64,000 nt of DNA, taken from positions 2,864,420-2,928,419 of the forward strand of contig RPFO01000076.1 in NCBI GenBank assembly GCA_009746045.1, in the 5' to 3' direction. Position 1 is the stretch's first letter. Each line of letters starts with the position of its first letter. Of the stretch, positions 11,995 to 23,815 are shown in pieces. The DNA is from Mesostigma viride (Eukaryota; Streptophyta; Mesostigmatophyceae; Mesostigmatales; Mesostigmataceae). Made by a program: the position numbers and the translations under genes. Under the pieces are notes generated by a model. That model was not told where the DNA came from. It worked only from the letters and a program-made list of their open reading frames with translations, and made no database searches.

Positions 11995-12270
11995 ACCCTG
12001 CCATCTGATCAATAAATTGACCTGCAGGTCATCCCCAACACTTTCTTTTGCAACTGTACCCTGGTTCAGAGAAAAATTGATATTGAGCATCCTTAAACTG
12101 AACAAGCCATGGATATCTGGATAATCAGCCATATTCCATATCATCGATGCGGGGGAGGGGACTGGGGATACTAATTGAACTTTCACGGTGATCGCATGGA
12201 GTTTGCGATAATCCGTAACCAGACGCAACTTACCATTGGGTTTCAATGGGCACCAGCAACACGCCTGCGC
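11995..12270 (-). pseudogene. Ty3/gypsy reverse transcriptase relic
   Basis: The minus strand encodes KPNGKLRLVTDYRKLHAITV followed by a decayed stretch resembling the next RT block, where family members have the LD...Y.QI region. This is the start of the palm domain of gypsy RT. The N-terminal side runs straight into the trinucleotide array at 12300, so the pol gene is truncated there. No LTR could be assigned. Confidence 0.65.
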
Positions 12271-12299
12271 TGTAAGGGCTATTGCCATGTGCGGCGTGG

Positions 12300-13075
<776 letters not shown>

Positions 13076-13080
13076 GTTAA

Positions 13081-14520
13081 CGTTTTTAAACGCAATGTAT
13101 AGGGATATGGTTGCAATGCAGCAATGTGTGAATGTGGTTGGAACGGAGCTTTGTTAAAATTGGATAATGTTACAGCGCTCACACACTTGAGGCTTATACA
13201 CGAGTTTGCCAAGTCAAGGCAACACACGTGAGGCGGGCTCGCAAGAGATGCCCAATTGGCACTGGCCTATTCTTTATATACTTGTGCACTGTGCTTTGCT
13301 AGTCCTGAGCAGCCTAGGAGGCCTGCTCAGTAATAACACTCTCGGTACAGTATTCACAACCTGTACAGCGCCCAGTTCCTATACAGTAGGTCTGCCATAC
13401 AGGCACAGTGACCACAGAGTACAGTCCACAGTGACTATTGCATCTGCACCTAGAAGTCCAGGACTAAGCCTGCGGTACCAACAGACCACAGGTAAAGGTT
13501 CCTATTTCCTGCGTACGACGTATTAATCCAATACCGTCGTAGGTTCAGCACCTAATTCCTGTCAGCCCAGGAATTACTGTCGACCCCATATGTCGTCGGC
13601 AAATATTCACGCCCGACTTAGAAGAACAGCCGGCTCGAGCTCGCGCGCGACCGGGAAGTCGGAACGCCATAACTTTCTTGATACTTGTCGGAATGAACTC
13701 GTTCCGGTGCCGCTGGAATCGCAGAGATATGCCGAATCAGGAACACGCCAATGCGCTTGGCGTTAACTCCAATCCTTTCTTTTCTTGAGCTGTAGCAGCT
13801 CACACAAGTCTACATACAAACACACACAATGGGTACTGGACGTACATCCTCCCCGACTACAAGTCACAACCCGCTGGGCATGACAGTCAGCTTGGATTCC
13901 TTATTATATGTACATAGCACCCATACTGGTTCAGGAGCACAAACAAATTACAATGAGTCCCTATCCCTTCCCGGGAGGCTCGTTGTGTTACCCATGTACA
14001 AGAGGTTGGCCAACTGTGGCAGCCCATAGGTGTTCAGCGAAGAACTTGAGAAGTATGTACAAGCTTCAGGACCTTAGGCGAAACCCCACAGATCACCCAC
14101 AACAGCTCATCAGAAAGCATTGCTGACCCCCAGACGGGAGTCGGCGCCGGTCTGCTGCCCCTTATCGAACCAGACACAACATATACGCGAAGCACATGCA
14201 AAACCACAAGCTCCTATACATACTCATTCCAACCGTGGAAAATCAGGGGACCTGTCGCCACCTCACCAGCATGGTGGATGGGTCAGCCAGTCCGTGAAAC
14301 TCCGCCTTAAGACGGCACCAGGGAATCGAACCCCGCCCACAAACCACAGATCTGGGGAAATCTCAGACTGAGATGAAAACCCCAGATAGACATCTCTCCA
14401 TCAGAGACAATGTCAGACATTCCCACACCTGAGACATGTCTCACCCCTCAAGGTGTGCTCAGGATTATGTACAATCAAGCTCCCAGCCTGATATCCAGAG
14501 ACTTAAGCACCCAGCTCTCA
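13081..14520. other. no recognisable gene; several short hairpins
   Basis: Contains a near-palindrome CTGAGCAG...CTGCTCAG (13304-13329) and several short inverted repeats around 14360-14470. By position it may hold the decayed 3' LTR of the minus-strand Copia element that follows, but I could not define its ends. Confidence 0.35.
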
Positions 14521-14785
14521 GCTTTTAGACAGATAGACCGACTTGACAGTCAGCATTCATGAGCTTCCTCAGTACATTGTACTGGGCTGGGGCCTTGTGT
14601 GGCAGCTTGGTCAATGCATCAGCAGGGTTCTCCTCGCCAGGGATATGCTTCAAGTCAACCAAACTGGCCAACTCCTTCAGCAACAAATAATCCAGGTCCC
14701 GGCTTCTGGCCAGCTGCTTGTGAACAAACTGGACCATACCCATGCTGTCTGTTAGCAACAACGTCTCCATCTGCAAGGTCCAAGG

Positions 14786-15481
14786 TGTTAGAATTATATT
14801 CTGTCCGATGGCTTTCTTACGCTGAACAGTTACGGCCGATTTACAATATATGGCCGAGACGTTTACGCGTGAATGAATCTGTACTAGTGTGACGGAATCT
14901 TTTTCAGACGTACCTATATTTTCAGTCCACTTGGTCAAAGTCCGATGTAGTATAAATCGGCACTCAATATATTTCCAGCACTATTTGCTGTCATCCGTAA
15001 CGTACCGAGCACTGTCCTGCCGGTACTGTAGCCGTCGTACAAATTTGCCTGGATCCGCGCTTCGCGCCGACCCCTCTTTTCACTCAGTGCTGCCCTGGAG
15101 GCGCAATGTCCTTGTACTTGCATACTAGTGACCCAACTCATCATGTGTGTTGATGCAAGCCACCCACGTTTGTGTGGCGGCTGGCCTGCACCCAACTGTG
15201 CCGTAGATTTTTACTAAATCGACGGCTATAGGGACGGTGTGCTTTTCCACATAATGTTGCTCTGGCAATTTGTCCTGTAAGCCTTGACATGCTAAGCTAT
15301 GGCAGCTGGCCGCCCCATGGCCGCAGCCTAGACTATGTTGGATGAATGATCAAACGAATATTACCAATGAATTCGCCTCATTTTTCTCCATAAGTCAAAG
15401 GTCTTCAAGTACCGGAACTTTCCTCCGATAGCCAGCATTTATTGTGCAAGCTAGGAGAAGTTTTTGGCCATTTTCCTGACA
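14786..15481 (+). repeat. 5' LTR of the gag-only element
   Basis: Begins TGTTAGAATTATATTC and ends TTTTCCTGACA. It is nearly identical to 17177-17874. Confidence 0.92.
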
Positions 15482-15609
15482 TGGTATCGGCTGCATAAGC
15501 TACGATTCGCTTTTGACCACTCGACAAATGGTAAGCCGGCCTTCTGCGGATTTTGCTGGCCCATATTTCTCTTCCTGCAGCTTTCTTTTGGAATTTTGGA
15601 TGACTAGGC

Positions 15610-15843
15610 ATGTCTGGGCTTGATCACCCCAGCATAGACTTGGTGCAAGTAACTTTTGAATTCCAAGGCAAGAGAGCCATTGTGGCTATCAATCCGGTAC
15701 AGGCAAGACGCTGGGTTATTGAGATTATTAGGGATACATACGATTCACCACAGGGGGAGTGTCCCTTGGACTTTGTGATCCTGAATACCCTGATTGGGTC
15801 GTACCTCCAATACCTCCAAAGTGAGGGAGCAGATATCGACTGA
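15610..15843 (+). CDS. small leader ORF, unknown function
   Basis: A 77-codon ATG-started frame lies in the leader of the gag-only element, 128 bp after the 5' LTR. It encodes MSGLDHPSIDLVQVTFEFQG and ends in an acidic tail (EGADID). I do not recognise it. Its composition looks protein-like, with alternating hydrophobic and charged residues and no low-complexity stretch. It could be a genuine accessory ORF, the displaced start of a Gag, or chance. Confidence 0.3.
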   Translation: MSGLDHPSIDLVQVTFEFQGKRAIVAINPVQARRWVIEIIRDTYDSPQGECPLDFVILNTLIGSYLQYLQSEGADID

Positions 15844-16091
15844 GCAACGAGACCTTTTTGTTGGTTTCTTGTGAGCACTCCTACTGTGCTCCTGTTTTGA
15901 CGCGTTGCGACTGTGCGGCACTCGGCTATTTCCATATCCAGTGTGACCTGGTGCCTGGCCTGCCCTGTCACTGGCCTTAATCCGAGTTGTAGTCGCGTCT
16001 GCTGCGTCCCACTTTTTGTTTTTCTTCTGGAGCTATCCTTTCTGCTGCTAAACTGTACTGGTGTGGTGACTACTTTGTGGAGAGCTGAACC

Positions 16092-16998
16092 ATGTCGCGG
16101 GCATCTGCGTCTCGTGACCCTGGCGAGCATCCTATGGTGGTGGGTGCCAGAGCCGTACAGCCATCACTCCGGAACGTTACACGTTTTGATCCATGCAACG
16201 ACTTCGCGGGTTGGGTCGAGCTTGAGGCAATAATGGAGGCGTCCTGTGATGCCCAAGGGGTGCTGGGGGTGTTAGATGGTAGTGCTGATATGTCCCTGGA
16301 GCACGTCAAGGCGGCTGACAAGCTTCTGCGTTCCACCTTGCTGGCTATTCTTAAGGGACAGGCCATCCGCGAGGCCCGCACTGTTGACCCCCCACTGTAA
16401 GCGCCGTCTATAAGCATCTAAAGTCTACCATTCGCCAGCCGTATTTGACCGAGTCGTATAAACTGGAAAAGAAGCGTCAACTGTACCGGATTGCCATCAT
16501 GCAGAATGAGACTGCGCCGAAGTACTGGTCCCGTGGTATGATGATGAAACAGGACCTAGAGGACGCAGGCGTTATGGTTACCTGGGACGAGTGGAAGGAC
16601 TGCCTGCTGGCTGGGCTGTCGACCGCGCACCGCGCGGCCATGGCTGCCCGCCGCACACCTGGCATGTCCCTCCAACAGATCCGTGACCTAGTATTTGAGA
16701 TTGACGACCTGCTGGCGCCCCGGGATCCTGCCAAACCTACCAACAAGCCCGTGGACCCTGCTACCCACACCGAGGGCGCCGCGTACTCTACCTCCTCCGG
16801 GGGTATAGTAAGAAGCGGTGCACCTTCTGCCGTCGGCCTGGGCATCTCCAGGAGACCTGTTACCGCAAGTATCCGAACATGCGGCCGCGTGACAACCAGG
16901 ACAAGGCCCACCTCACTCAGGAGGCTGGAGAAGTTCCACCTGGTTTCTGTTTCAACACCATGGCCGCGGTCACTGATGACTTAGCTACCCAGCTTTAA
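16092..16998 (+). pseudogene. gag: Copia-type Gag with CCHC knuckle, frameshifted
   Basis: This is the only large gene of the non-autonomous element. The N-terminal part (16092-16400) starts MSRASASRDPGEHP and has VTRFDPCNDFAGWVELEAIM. After a frameshift near 16395, the UBN2-like middle follows (YKLEKKRQLYRIAIMQNETA and a helical ISxIR-type region SLQQIRDLVFEIDDLL). After another shift near 16790 comes the zinc knuckle CTFCRRPGHLQETC (about 16820-16860), with the stop at 16996-16998. Two shifts separate domains that belong to one protein. Whether they are real or read errors cannot be told from one copy. Confidence 0.75.
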
Positions 16999-17176
16999 TG
17001 TTTTTATCTCCTCTGTCCTGTTTTGAGTTAATCTGGCAAGTCTGACCTGTGATGGTCCCATGGGCCCCGGGGTGTCCTGTACCCCCTAGTTATAGACTGG
17101 CCGTGTCTTCTCTGTGGGCAAGGGGGTGTGTTTGTTTTATTTTGCCCGTCAGCTTCAGCCATCGACCAAGGGGGTG

Positions 17177-17874
17177 TGTTAGAATTATATTCTGTCCGAT
17201 GGCTTTCTTACGCTGAACAGTTACGGCCGATTTACAATATATGGCCGAGACGTTTACGCGTGAATGAATCTGTACTAGTGTGACGGAATCTTTTTCAGAC
17301 GTACCTATATTTTCAGTCCACTTGGTCAAAGTCCGATGTAGTATAAATCGGCACTCAATATATTTCCAGCACTATTTGCTGTCATCCGTAACGTACCGAG
17401 CACTGTCCTGCCGGTACTGTAGCCGTCGTACAAATTTGCCTGGATCCGCGCTTCGCGCCGACCCCTCTTTTCACTCAGTGCTGCCCTGGAGGCGCAATGT
17501 CCTTGTACTTGCATACTAGTGACCCAACTCATCATGTGTGTTGATGCAAGCCACCCACGTTTTGTGTGGCGGCTGGCCTGCACCCCAACTGTGCCGTAGA
17601 TTTTTACTAAATCGACGGCTATAGGGACGGTGTGCTTTTCCACATAATGTTGCTCTGGCAATTTGTCCTGTAAGCCTTGACATGCTAAGCTATGGCAGCT
17701 GGCCGCCCCATGGCCGCAGCCTAGACTATGTTGGATGAATGATCAAACGAATATTACCAATGAATTCGCCTCATTTTTCTCCATAAGTCAAAGGTCTTCA
17801 AGTACCGGAACTTTCCTCCGATAGCCAGCATTTATTGTGCAAGCTAGGAGAAGTTTTTGGCCATTTTCCTGACA
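17177..17874 (+). repeat. 3' LTR of the gag-only element
   Basis: Second copy of the LTR, two bases longer because of single-base indels near 17561 and 17583. It is followed at once by the CAAGG target duplication. Confidence 0.92.
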
Positions 17875-19960
17875 CAAGGGGTAACTGGAGCCAGCTCCAG
17901 CATTAACTCCTTTATGTACAAGCTGGACTGGATCCCCTCGCATATGGCCCTGCATTCTGCCACATCTGAACTGATACAGACTCTCTTCTGCAGTCTGCTG
18001 TACCAGCTGAACAAACTTGCCCTGCTCTGATAAAAAGCAAACAGAGCAGCAGATCTCCCCCTGACCTTGGTAACCTGGCGAGCATCCATGGAACTGTCAA
18101 CAAAGATCTCCAAGGTGATAGGCTGGGCAAAGTCAATCCCAGACAAAATCAGATCAGGGGTACTCTCCACCAATCGGGCTATGACTCGAGGCTTCTCATC
18201 CTCAAGCACATCATCAGGCATTCTGCTATGGACCATTAAAGACGGACCACAGATGCTGGCAAACCAGGCCCACATGCCTCTCAACTCAGGTCCTGCAGCC
18301 TGGGTGATCTTCTCTGGCAAGGCCTTCACAATGGTCTGTTTATAATCTCCTCCAGCCTGAAGCCTGATACATACTCCACTCCCCATCCCTCCTGAACAGG
18401 GTAGCCTGCATTCCACAGAACACTACAGGCTTGTTGGGCTCCTGCCACAGCTCCTTGCCCAGTGAAAACTTGCCACTGATGACAGGAATAAACTTCTTCA
18501 GCCAGGTCGTGGGGGCTAGCAAATGCAGATCATCTCCATGCAAACTAGCATACACTGGCAGACCCTCCCATTGGGCCAGCAACAAACAGGGATCAACTGA
18601 AGACACTCTCAAGCCACACTCACTGATCAGAGCTTCCTGCAGCGTGAGTCTCCAGATGATTGGGCTCGACCTGAGTCCTTCCAGGCCCTTCAGAATAACC
18701 AGGAAATGTTGATGCAGCTCCAGCTTCCAGATAGCAGGCACCTCAACACAGTAAGGCTCATCCTGCTTCCACACCCTCCTGGCCACTTCTGGATCAGATT
18801 TTAAAAATGCCCTCTTGAAGTCCAGCAGCACTGATGACATAGCTGCTCCCCTGTTTAGTAACCCCACGTAGAGACATAGCAAAATTCTCCATGTGTCGTG
18901 TAACATTCCTGGCGTGTACAGCTCCTCTCCTAGCAGACTCCCCGTGCCGTGATACTCATTCAGGACAGGCCTGACATGGGGCACTGATACCTCATCCACA
19001 ACCTTCCTCTTCAGCACAAATCTCAAAGCAAGCTTCCTTGATGCTGGGGGACGCCTGTCTGTTGGTGCAGCACACTCAAACTGCAACCACTCCTCCAATG
19101 CCTTGGAGAAGGCGAGCTTCCAAGCCTCAAACAAAGTAGGCGAGCTCATCTCTTGGACTAGCTGGTCATATGTCAAAGGAGAGTGTGCAGCAAGGCTCCT
19201 GTGAGTTATGCCAATACTGCTGGGGTGCAACACAGCTGGAATCACCAAACTGGCTGCTGGGGGCACCTCCCCTTCATCCCATTTTACACCCTTGACCGGC
19301 TTGGCCCTGCACCTGATTGGAAATGTTGTCCTGAAATTTTCTAGGGGAATCATCCCCCAGCCATCTCTTCTCAGAGCTGTAGCTCTGATAGAAATCCCAG
19401 GATTGCCCAGAAAATTCTGACCCAAAATCACAGGGCCATCATAGTCCTCTAGGACAAGGAAGGTCACATCCACACCCATGACAGGGGCAGTAACCTCTCC
19501 CAACACCCTTAGATGCGTCCTACCACTGAAATCAGACACCCAGGGGCAACTTGGTTCACCGACCAGCAGTTCTCCTGTATGCTGACTGAGGTCCCATGAC
19601 AGAAACCTGTGCATTGGTATCTATTTCCATGGCAGCTACCTCAGGTTCATCCAACTGGACAAGCTTGGACACCTTAGGTTCCTTCTTGGCTCTTTGCAAA
19701 GCCTGTACAATATCTGATAGACGCACACCCCTAGGCCTGGTGTCGGGCCGTTCCGGAGGTGCAGCCTGTCCGCCTGCTTGCCCAACCACCGTATGTGAAG
19801 GTACCCCAGGGGCCGGGCCAGGGTCACCCTGAGGGCTCGATACAGCTGTAGCACCCTGATCAGGAAGTTCCACGTCACCCCCGCCTTGTACACCAACGGG
19901 CACCTGGAAGAGGTCTCCTTGATTACCTCCCCGTGGACGGATCTTTGACCAGGACAGACG

Positions 19961-21757
19961 GTGCACTGCTTGGGAGCCATCAATGGCCACCCAGCACTTA
20001 TCCCAGCCCTAACGGAACCCCTGGCCGACCCCAACGAGCTCCCGCCGTTCACCGAGCTCGAGCTGAGCACCGCCGCCAAGCAACTCCGCTTCTATGCCGG
20101 CGCCGTTGGACCTGACCAGCTCCCAGCCCCAGTGATTAAGCTGACGGCGCTCACGGGGTTCCTGCTTGACGTCTGCAACCGGATCCTGCTTGCCGCCGTG
20201 CCGCCGATTCCTGAGTGGCAGCACAGCTACCGTATTATGCTGTACAAAAACAAAGGTTCCCCTGACGACCCCGCCAACTACAGAGGAGTCTGCATCCAGA
20301 GCGCCGCACTCGATCAAGTGGTTCATGCGCATGATCCTCAACCGCCTTCGTTCTGCTCTCGACTGTCACCTTGGGGAAAGTCAAATGGGCTTCCGTCCTG
20401 GGCGCAACACCGTCATGGCCATCTTCGTCGCGCGTCGCCTCTTCGAGGAAATCGCTCTCCTGCAACCTGGTAAGTTTCCCGCCATCCTGATCTTCGTCGA
20501 CTTCATCAAGGCTTTTGATTCTGTCCTCTGGGACGCTCTATGGGCTGTACTTGCTCGCGCTCGCGTCCCCACTCCCCTGATTACCGTCATCCGCACGCTG
20601 TATGAGGGGTCCACCACTTCGGTGCGCACTCAACACGGCATTACCCCGCCATGCCCACTGCAGACCGGCGTCTGGCAGGGTTGCGTCCTGTCGCCGTACC
20701 TGTTTATTATTGTAGTGGATTATGTTATGCGCCAGGCACTTGCTCGCTTTGCTAGCATTGCAGGCCGTGCCCCTGGCCTAGCGATCACGAACGAGCTTGG
20801 GGAAGGGGGGCCGACTAGCAAGCAGAATTTACTAGCTGACCTCATTTATGCCGACGACATCACGCTCCTTGAGAAGCCGGAGTCTGCCCAACTTTGGCTG
20901 GACTGCCTGGCGCTCGAGGCTCGGGCGGTTGGTCTAGAAATCAGCCCCAAAACGGAGGCCCTGGCCCTCGGCATGGCAGGGCCCCCACCCACACTCCGCC
21001 TCTTAGACGATGCCGAGGTCAACTACCCTCCTTCAGGCCGCTTCAAGCTGCTCGGCAGTTGGCTTCCCGACTGCGAGGACGACATGACGACACGGATCGG
21101 CATGGCGTGGGCGCACCTCCATGACCACCGCCGCTGGTGGAGCAACCCCGCCCTACCCCGGATCGTCAAGCGTGACCTCTTCAAGGTCGTCATTCTGACG
21201 ATCCTGAACTAAGTACTGCGCCGAGACCTGGACACTGACGCAGGAGCTGGATCGAGCAACGACTCGACGGCGCCTTTACCAAGATGCTGCGCAAGGCCCT
21301 TAACATCCCCTTTGGTTTGCACATTAGTAATGAGGATTTGTACGCTGATTTGCCCTATGTTTCCCACGTTATTAGGCACAGGCGCCTGCATGGGCCTAGC
21401 CGGGCACCTGGCCCGCACAGATCAGGTAGATACATCAGATAGACTAGCTGGCACCAAGCCCGCCCAGCCTGGGCGATATGTCCTCACCTGGCGTGCCCCC
21501 GGCCGCGCGCGGCAGGGCCGCCACCCGTGGACTTTTCGTGATAGACTCGGCATGGACATGTGCTACACTAGACGTGACAGGCTCACATCCGGGCAGCCTC
21601 CTGGTTTGTCTGTAATATGGAGGCAGATGGCGCGCAAGGATAGATGGCAAGTAGTGATGAAGGAGACCACCCCCAAGCCTATGGGGGCTCCGCGTGTGAC
21701 CAAGTATGGCATTCATAGCGATTCGGGCCGCGGTGCCCACACCCCTGTAACTATGTA
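19961..21757 (+). pseudogene. LINE reverse transcriptase, 5'-truncated and frameshifted
   Basis: Non-LTR retrotransposon ORF2. Visible RT blocks: KNKGSPDDPANYRG (near 20250), MGFRPGRNT, LIFVDFIKAFDSV (motif A), TGVWQGCVLSPYLF (motif B) and LIYADDITLL (catalytic YADD, near 20850). The C-terminal region continues after the stop at 21212 in other frames with a conserved LINE tail: GHLARTD, then GRARQGRHPWTFRD. At least three frameshifts (near 20315, 21215 and 21395) break it. No endonuclease domain is present, as expected of a 5'-truncated copy. It lies against the 5' side of the minus-strand Copia relic. Confidence 0.85.
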
Positions 21758-21865
21758 GGACCTAGATAGCTTATACCATCCATTCCATCCCATGTTCCCC
21801 TCCCACTGACTGAGGACTTATGCTCACGTGACGCAGTCACGTGTCTATTAATAAATTAATTAATT

Positions 21866-22005
21866 TTCTATTAACCGTGGAACTCCAGGCTGGTAACCAG
21901 ACTCTTTATTAAAACAATGAGTGGAGCACATACAAAAGGCAGGCCACATCCCGGCCGCCAATGCTCATGGGAACACTTATTACTTGGCAAAGGCTAGCCT
22001 TACCC
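21866..22005 (-). repeat. split direct repeat B2
   Basis: Matches B1 at 22468-22604, from TTCTATTAACCGTGGAACTCC to GGCTAGCCTTACCC on the plus strand, with a few differences. It lies at the outer 3' end of the recombinase element, next to the LINE tail. Confidence 0.88.
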
Positions 22006-22030
22006 CCAAACACGCAGGGAGGGTGGGCGG

Positions 22031-22467
22031 GAAAAGAAAAGAGGCCGACCTTAGCTAGGTGGGTTTGTTTTTGTCCTTTTTTGCGTGTCATGCGGCCTTG
22101 GCCTGGACGGCATTTTTTCGCCACGCAAATGTTGCGTCTGAACAAATGACGCAATGTGGCGTTCTAATAGCCGGCAGCTTACGTAAGGCTGCCGGGGCTA
22201 TTAGGTCACATATTGCGTGAGAGAAAGAATCTAGATCTAGTTAATCACTACGCCATGAGCCAAGAAACCTAGACAGTGGCAGGTTTATATCTCAACGTAG
22301 CTCCTGCCACGTGGCCAAGAAAAACTGGCCAAAGTGTTGGCCACGACTGATCCGGATCAGGCCGCACCGGCCTCAAAAGGTAGGTCACGTGAACCCAATA
22401 ACCTAGCTATAGCGGCTACCCTTCCATCTCACTATAAAGAAAAGAAACTATGTTCAGAGAACCACGA
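22031..22467 (-). repeat. split direct repeat A2
   Basis: About 435 bp matching 42728-43159 (A1) almost base for base. It lies between B2 and B1. It contains internal palindromes, including GCCGGCAGCTTACGTAAGGC around 22170. A2 carries a 5-bp AAAAG insertion near 22442 relative to A1. Confidence 0.92.
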
Positions 22468-22604
22468 TTCTATTAACCGTGGAACTCCAGGGTAACCAGA
22501 CTCTTTATTAAAACAATGAGTGGAGCACATACAAAAGGCAGGCCACATCCCGGCCGCCGATGCTCATGGGAACACTTATTGCTTGGCAAAGGCTAGCCTT
22601 ACCC
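22468..22604 (-). repeat. split direct repeat B1
   Basis: Inner copy of the B repeat, immediately 3' of the recombinase stop codon in element orientation and abutting A2. Confidence 0.88.
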
Positions 22605-22679
22605 TTATTATATCCCTCCCTGGCGATCCATGCCAGGGGCAAAGAACCTAGCAGAATGACATAGAAATGAACAACCAAA

Positions 22680-22955
22680 CTAGGTGGAGGGCAATTTCAA
22701 AATAGCCCGCCAGGCCCGAGGGGGGCAGGCGGCCATGGCCCGAAGAATAACCTCAGGCAGCTCCACCTCCAAACTGCGGTGCAAGCCCACATAATGGGCA
22801 ACCGTGGAGCTGCTAAGCCAGCGCCCCCGGCCCTGGATGTCCCCCATGCTGCGACCCGCGAGGAAATCATGAGTGGCACCTCCATGCCGCAGCCCGTGAA
22901 TGGTGAAAATCTGGGCGACCCCCAAGGCCTGACTCGCATCCTGCCAAACCCTAAG
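22680..22955 (-). CDS. tyrosine recombinase, C-terminal catalytic part
   Basis: The minus strand encodes WQDASQALGVAQIFTIHGLR followed by HGGATHDFLAGRSMGDIQ, GRWLSSSTVAHYVG and the stop at 22680. These are the recombinase HxxR block, the W/H block and the tyrosine nucleophile, in the form typical of DIRS-order elements. The N-terminal half, with the first catalytic Arg, lies 7.4 kb away at 30351-31100. The split coincides with the TIR element end at 22956. All catalytic residues (R, H-x-x-R, Y) are retained across the two halves. Confidence 0.85.
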   Translation of the reverse strand, partial: LRVWQDASQALGVAQIFTIHGLRHGGATHDFLAGRSMGDIQGRGRWLSSSTVAHYVGLHRSLEVELPEVILRAMAACPPRAWRAILKLPST

Positions 22956-23061
22956 CACACCTGGAATTGTACTACATTTTTCAAATTGTACTTCAGTTTT
23001 GAAAGTTGCATTTTCATGCATTTAAAGTTTCAACTAAAGTCTTTGAGGAAAAAAAAGTTCG

Positions 23062-23815
23062 TCGGCGGCCGGCACACCGGCACACCGGCACACCGGCACA
23101 CCGGCACACCGGCACACCTCAAATTGCATGTATGCACACACCTTTGCACATGCAATTGTTATCCATGGGATTTATGTAGGTGGATGGGTCATGCAAGGGT
23201 TACCTAGATGCTCATGACACCGTGGCACCGTGGCATCGTGCCACCGTGCCACCGTGCCACCGTGCCACCTCAAAAGTTGCATATAAACACACATATTTGC
23301 ACATACAATGGTTATCCATTGGGATTTATCAAGGGTAATGGGTCATGCAAGGGTTACCTAGACATGCTCATGACACCGTTGCATCGTGGCATCGTGCCAC
23401 CGTGCCACCGGCACACCGGCACACCGGCACACCGGCACACCGGCACACCGGCACACCGGCACACCGGCACACCGCTGCACCTCAAATTGCATATAAACAC
23501 ACACCTTTGCACATGCAATTGTTATCCATGGGTTTTATGTAGGTGGATGGGTCATGCAAGGGTTACCTAGATGCTCATGACGTACACCATGGCACCGTGG
23601 CATCGTGCCACCGTGCCACCGTGCCACTGTGCCACCTCAAAAGTTGCATATAAACACACATATTTGCACATACAATGGTTATCCATTGGGATTTATCAAG
23701 GGTAATGGGTCATGCAAGGGTTACCTAGACATGCTCATGACACCGTGCCACCGTGCCACCGTGCCACCGTGCCACCGTGCCACCGTGCCACCGTGCCACC
23801 GTGCCACCTCCACAA
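23062..23815 (+). repeat. left octamer arrays and 365-bp higher-order repeat
   Basis: Blocks of CCGGCACA and CCGTGCCA units (about 5 to 8 tandem copies each) alternate with about 120-bp spacers beginning CTCAAATTGCAT or CTCAAAAGTTGCAT. Spacer types alternate, giving a higher-order period of about 365 bp (23117 to 23481, 23270 to 23635). Confidence 0.9.

Larger units (their letters stand above)
14786..17874 (+). mobile_element. gag-only non-autonomous LTR retrotransposon (TR-GAG type)
   Basis: Two LTRs of 696 and 698 bp (14786-15481 and 17177-17874) enclose 1.7 kb that encodes Gag only. The 5-bp direct repeat CAAGG at 14781-14785 and 17875-17879 flanks it, and removing it rejoins the RNase H gene of the Copia host. 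A candidate primer-binding site TGGTATCGGCTGC starts immediately after the 5' LTR at 15482, and a short purine tract AAGGGGGTG precedes the 3' LTR. The LTRs differ by only about two single-base indels by eye, so insertion was recent. With no pol, it must borrow enzymes from a relative. Confidence 0.9.
14525..19990 (-). pseudogene. pol: Copia-like pol (protease, RT, RNase H), split by a nested element
   Basis: Read from right to left. A retropepsin-like region occupies about 19600-19420 (MEIDTNAQVS, then GPVILGQNFL after a frameshift). Next is a Ty1/copia-type RT (19340-18340) with LDFKRAFLKSD, LKGLEGLRSSPIIW and the active-site block SLHGDDLHLLAP, where family members usually have YVDD. RNase H follows, with EIFVDSSMDA and SSDVAECRAICEG (18250-17880), is interrupted by 14786-17879, and resumes at 14780 with HIPGEENPADALTK before stopping at 14525. 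Protease leads directly into RT; no integrase is visible between them, unlike the usual Copia order PR-INT-RT-RH. Gag is absent and a LINE abuts the 5' side. Confidence 0.75.

Noticed and set aside
14318-14340. tRNA-like B box (GGTTCGATTCC on the minus strand)
   Set aside because: Perfect B-box match, but no A box at the right distance, no acceptor stem and no SINE body or repeat copy in the window.
23062-23815. CRISPR-like alternation of repeats and spacers
   Set aside because: Octamer blocks vary in copy number and the spacers are themselves repeats in a eukaryotic transposon; no cas genes.
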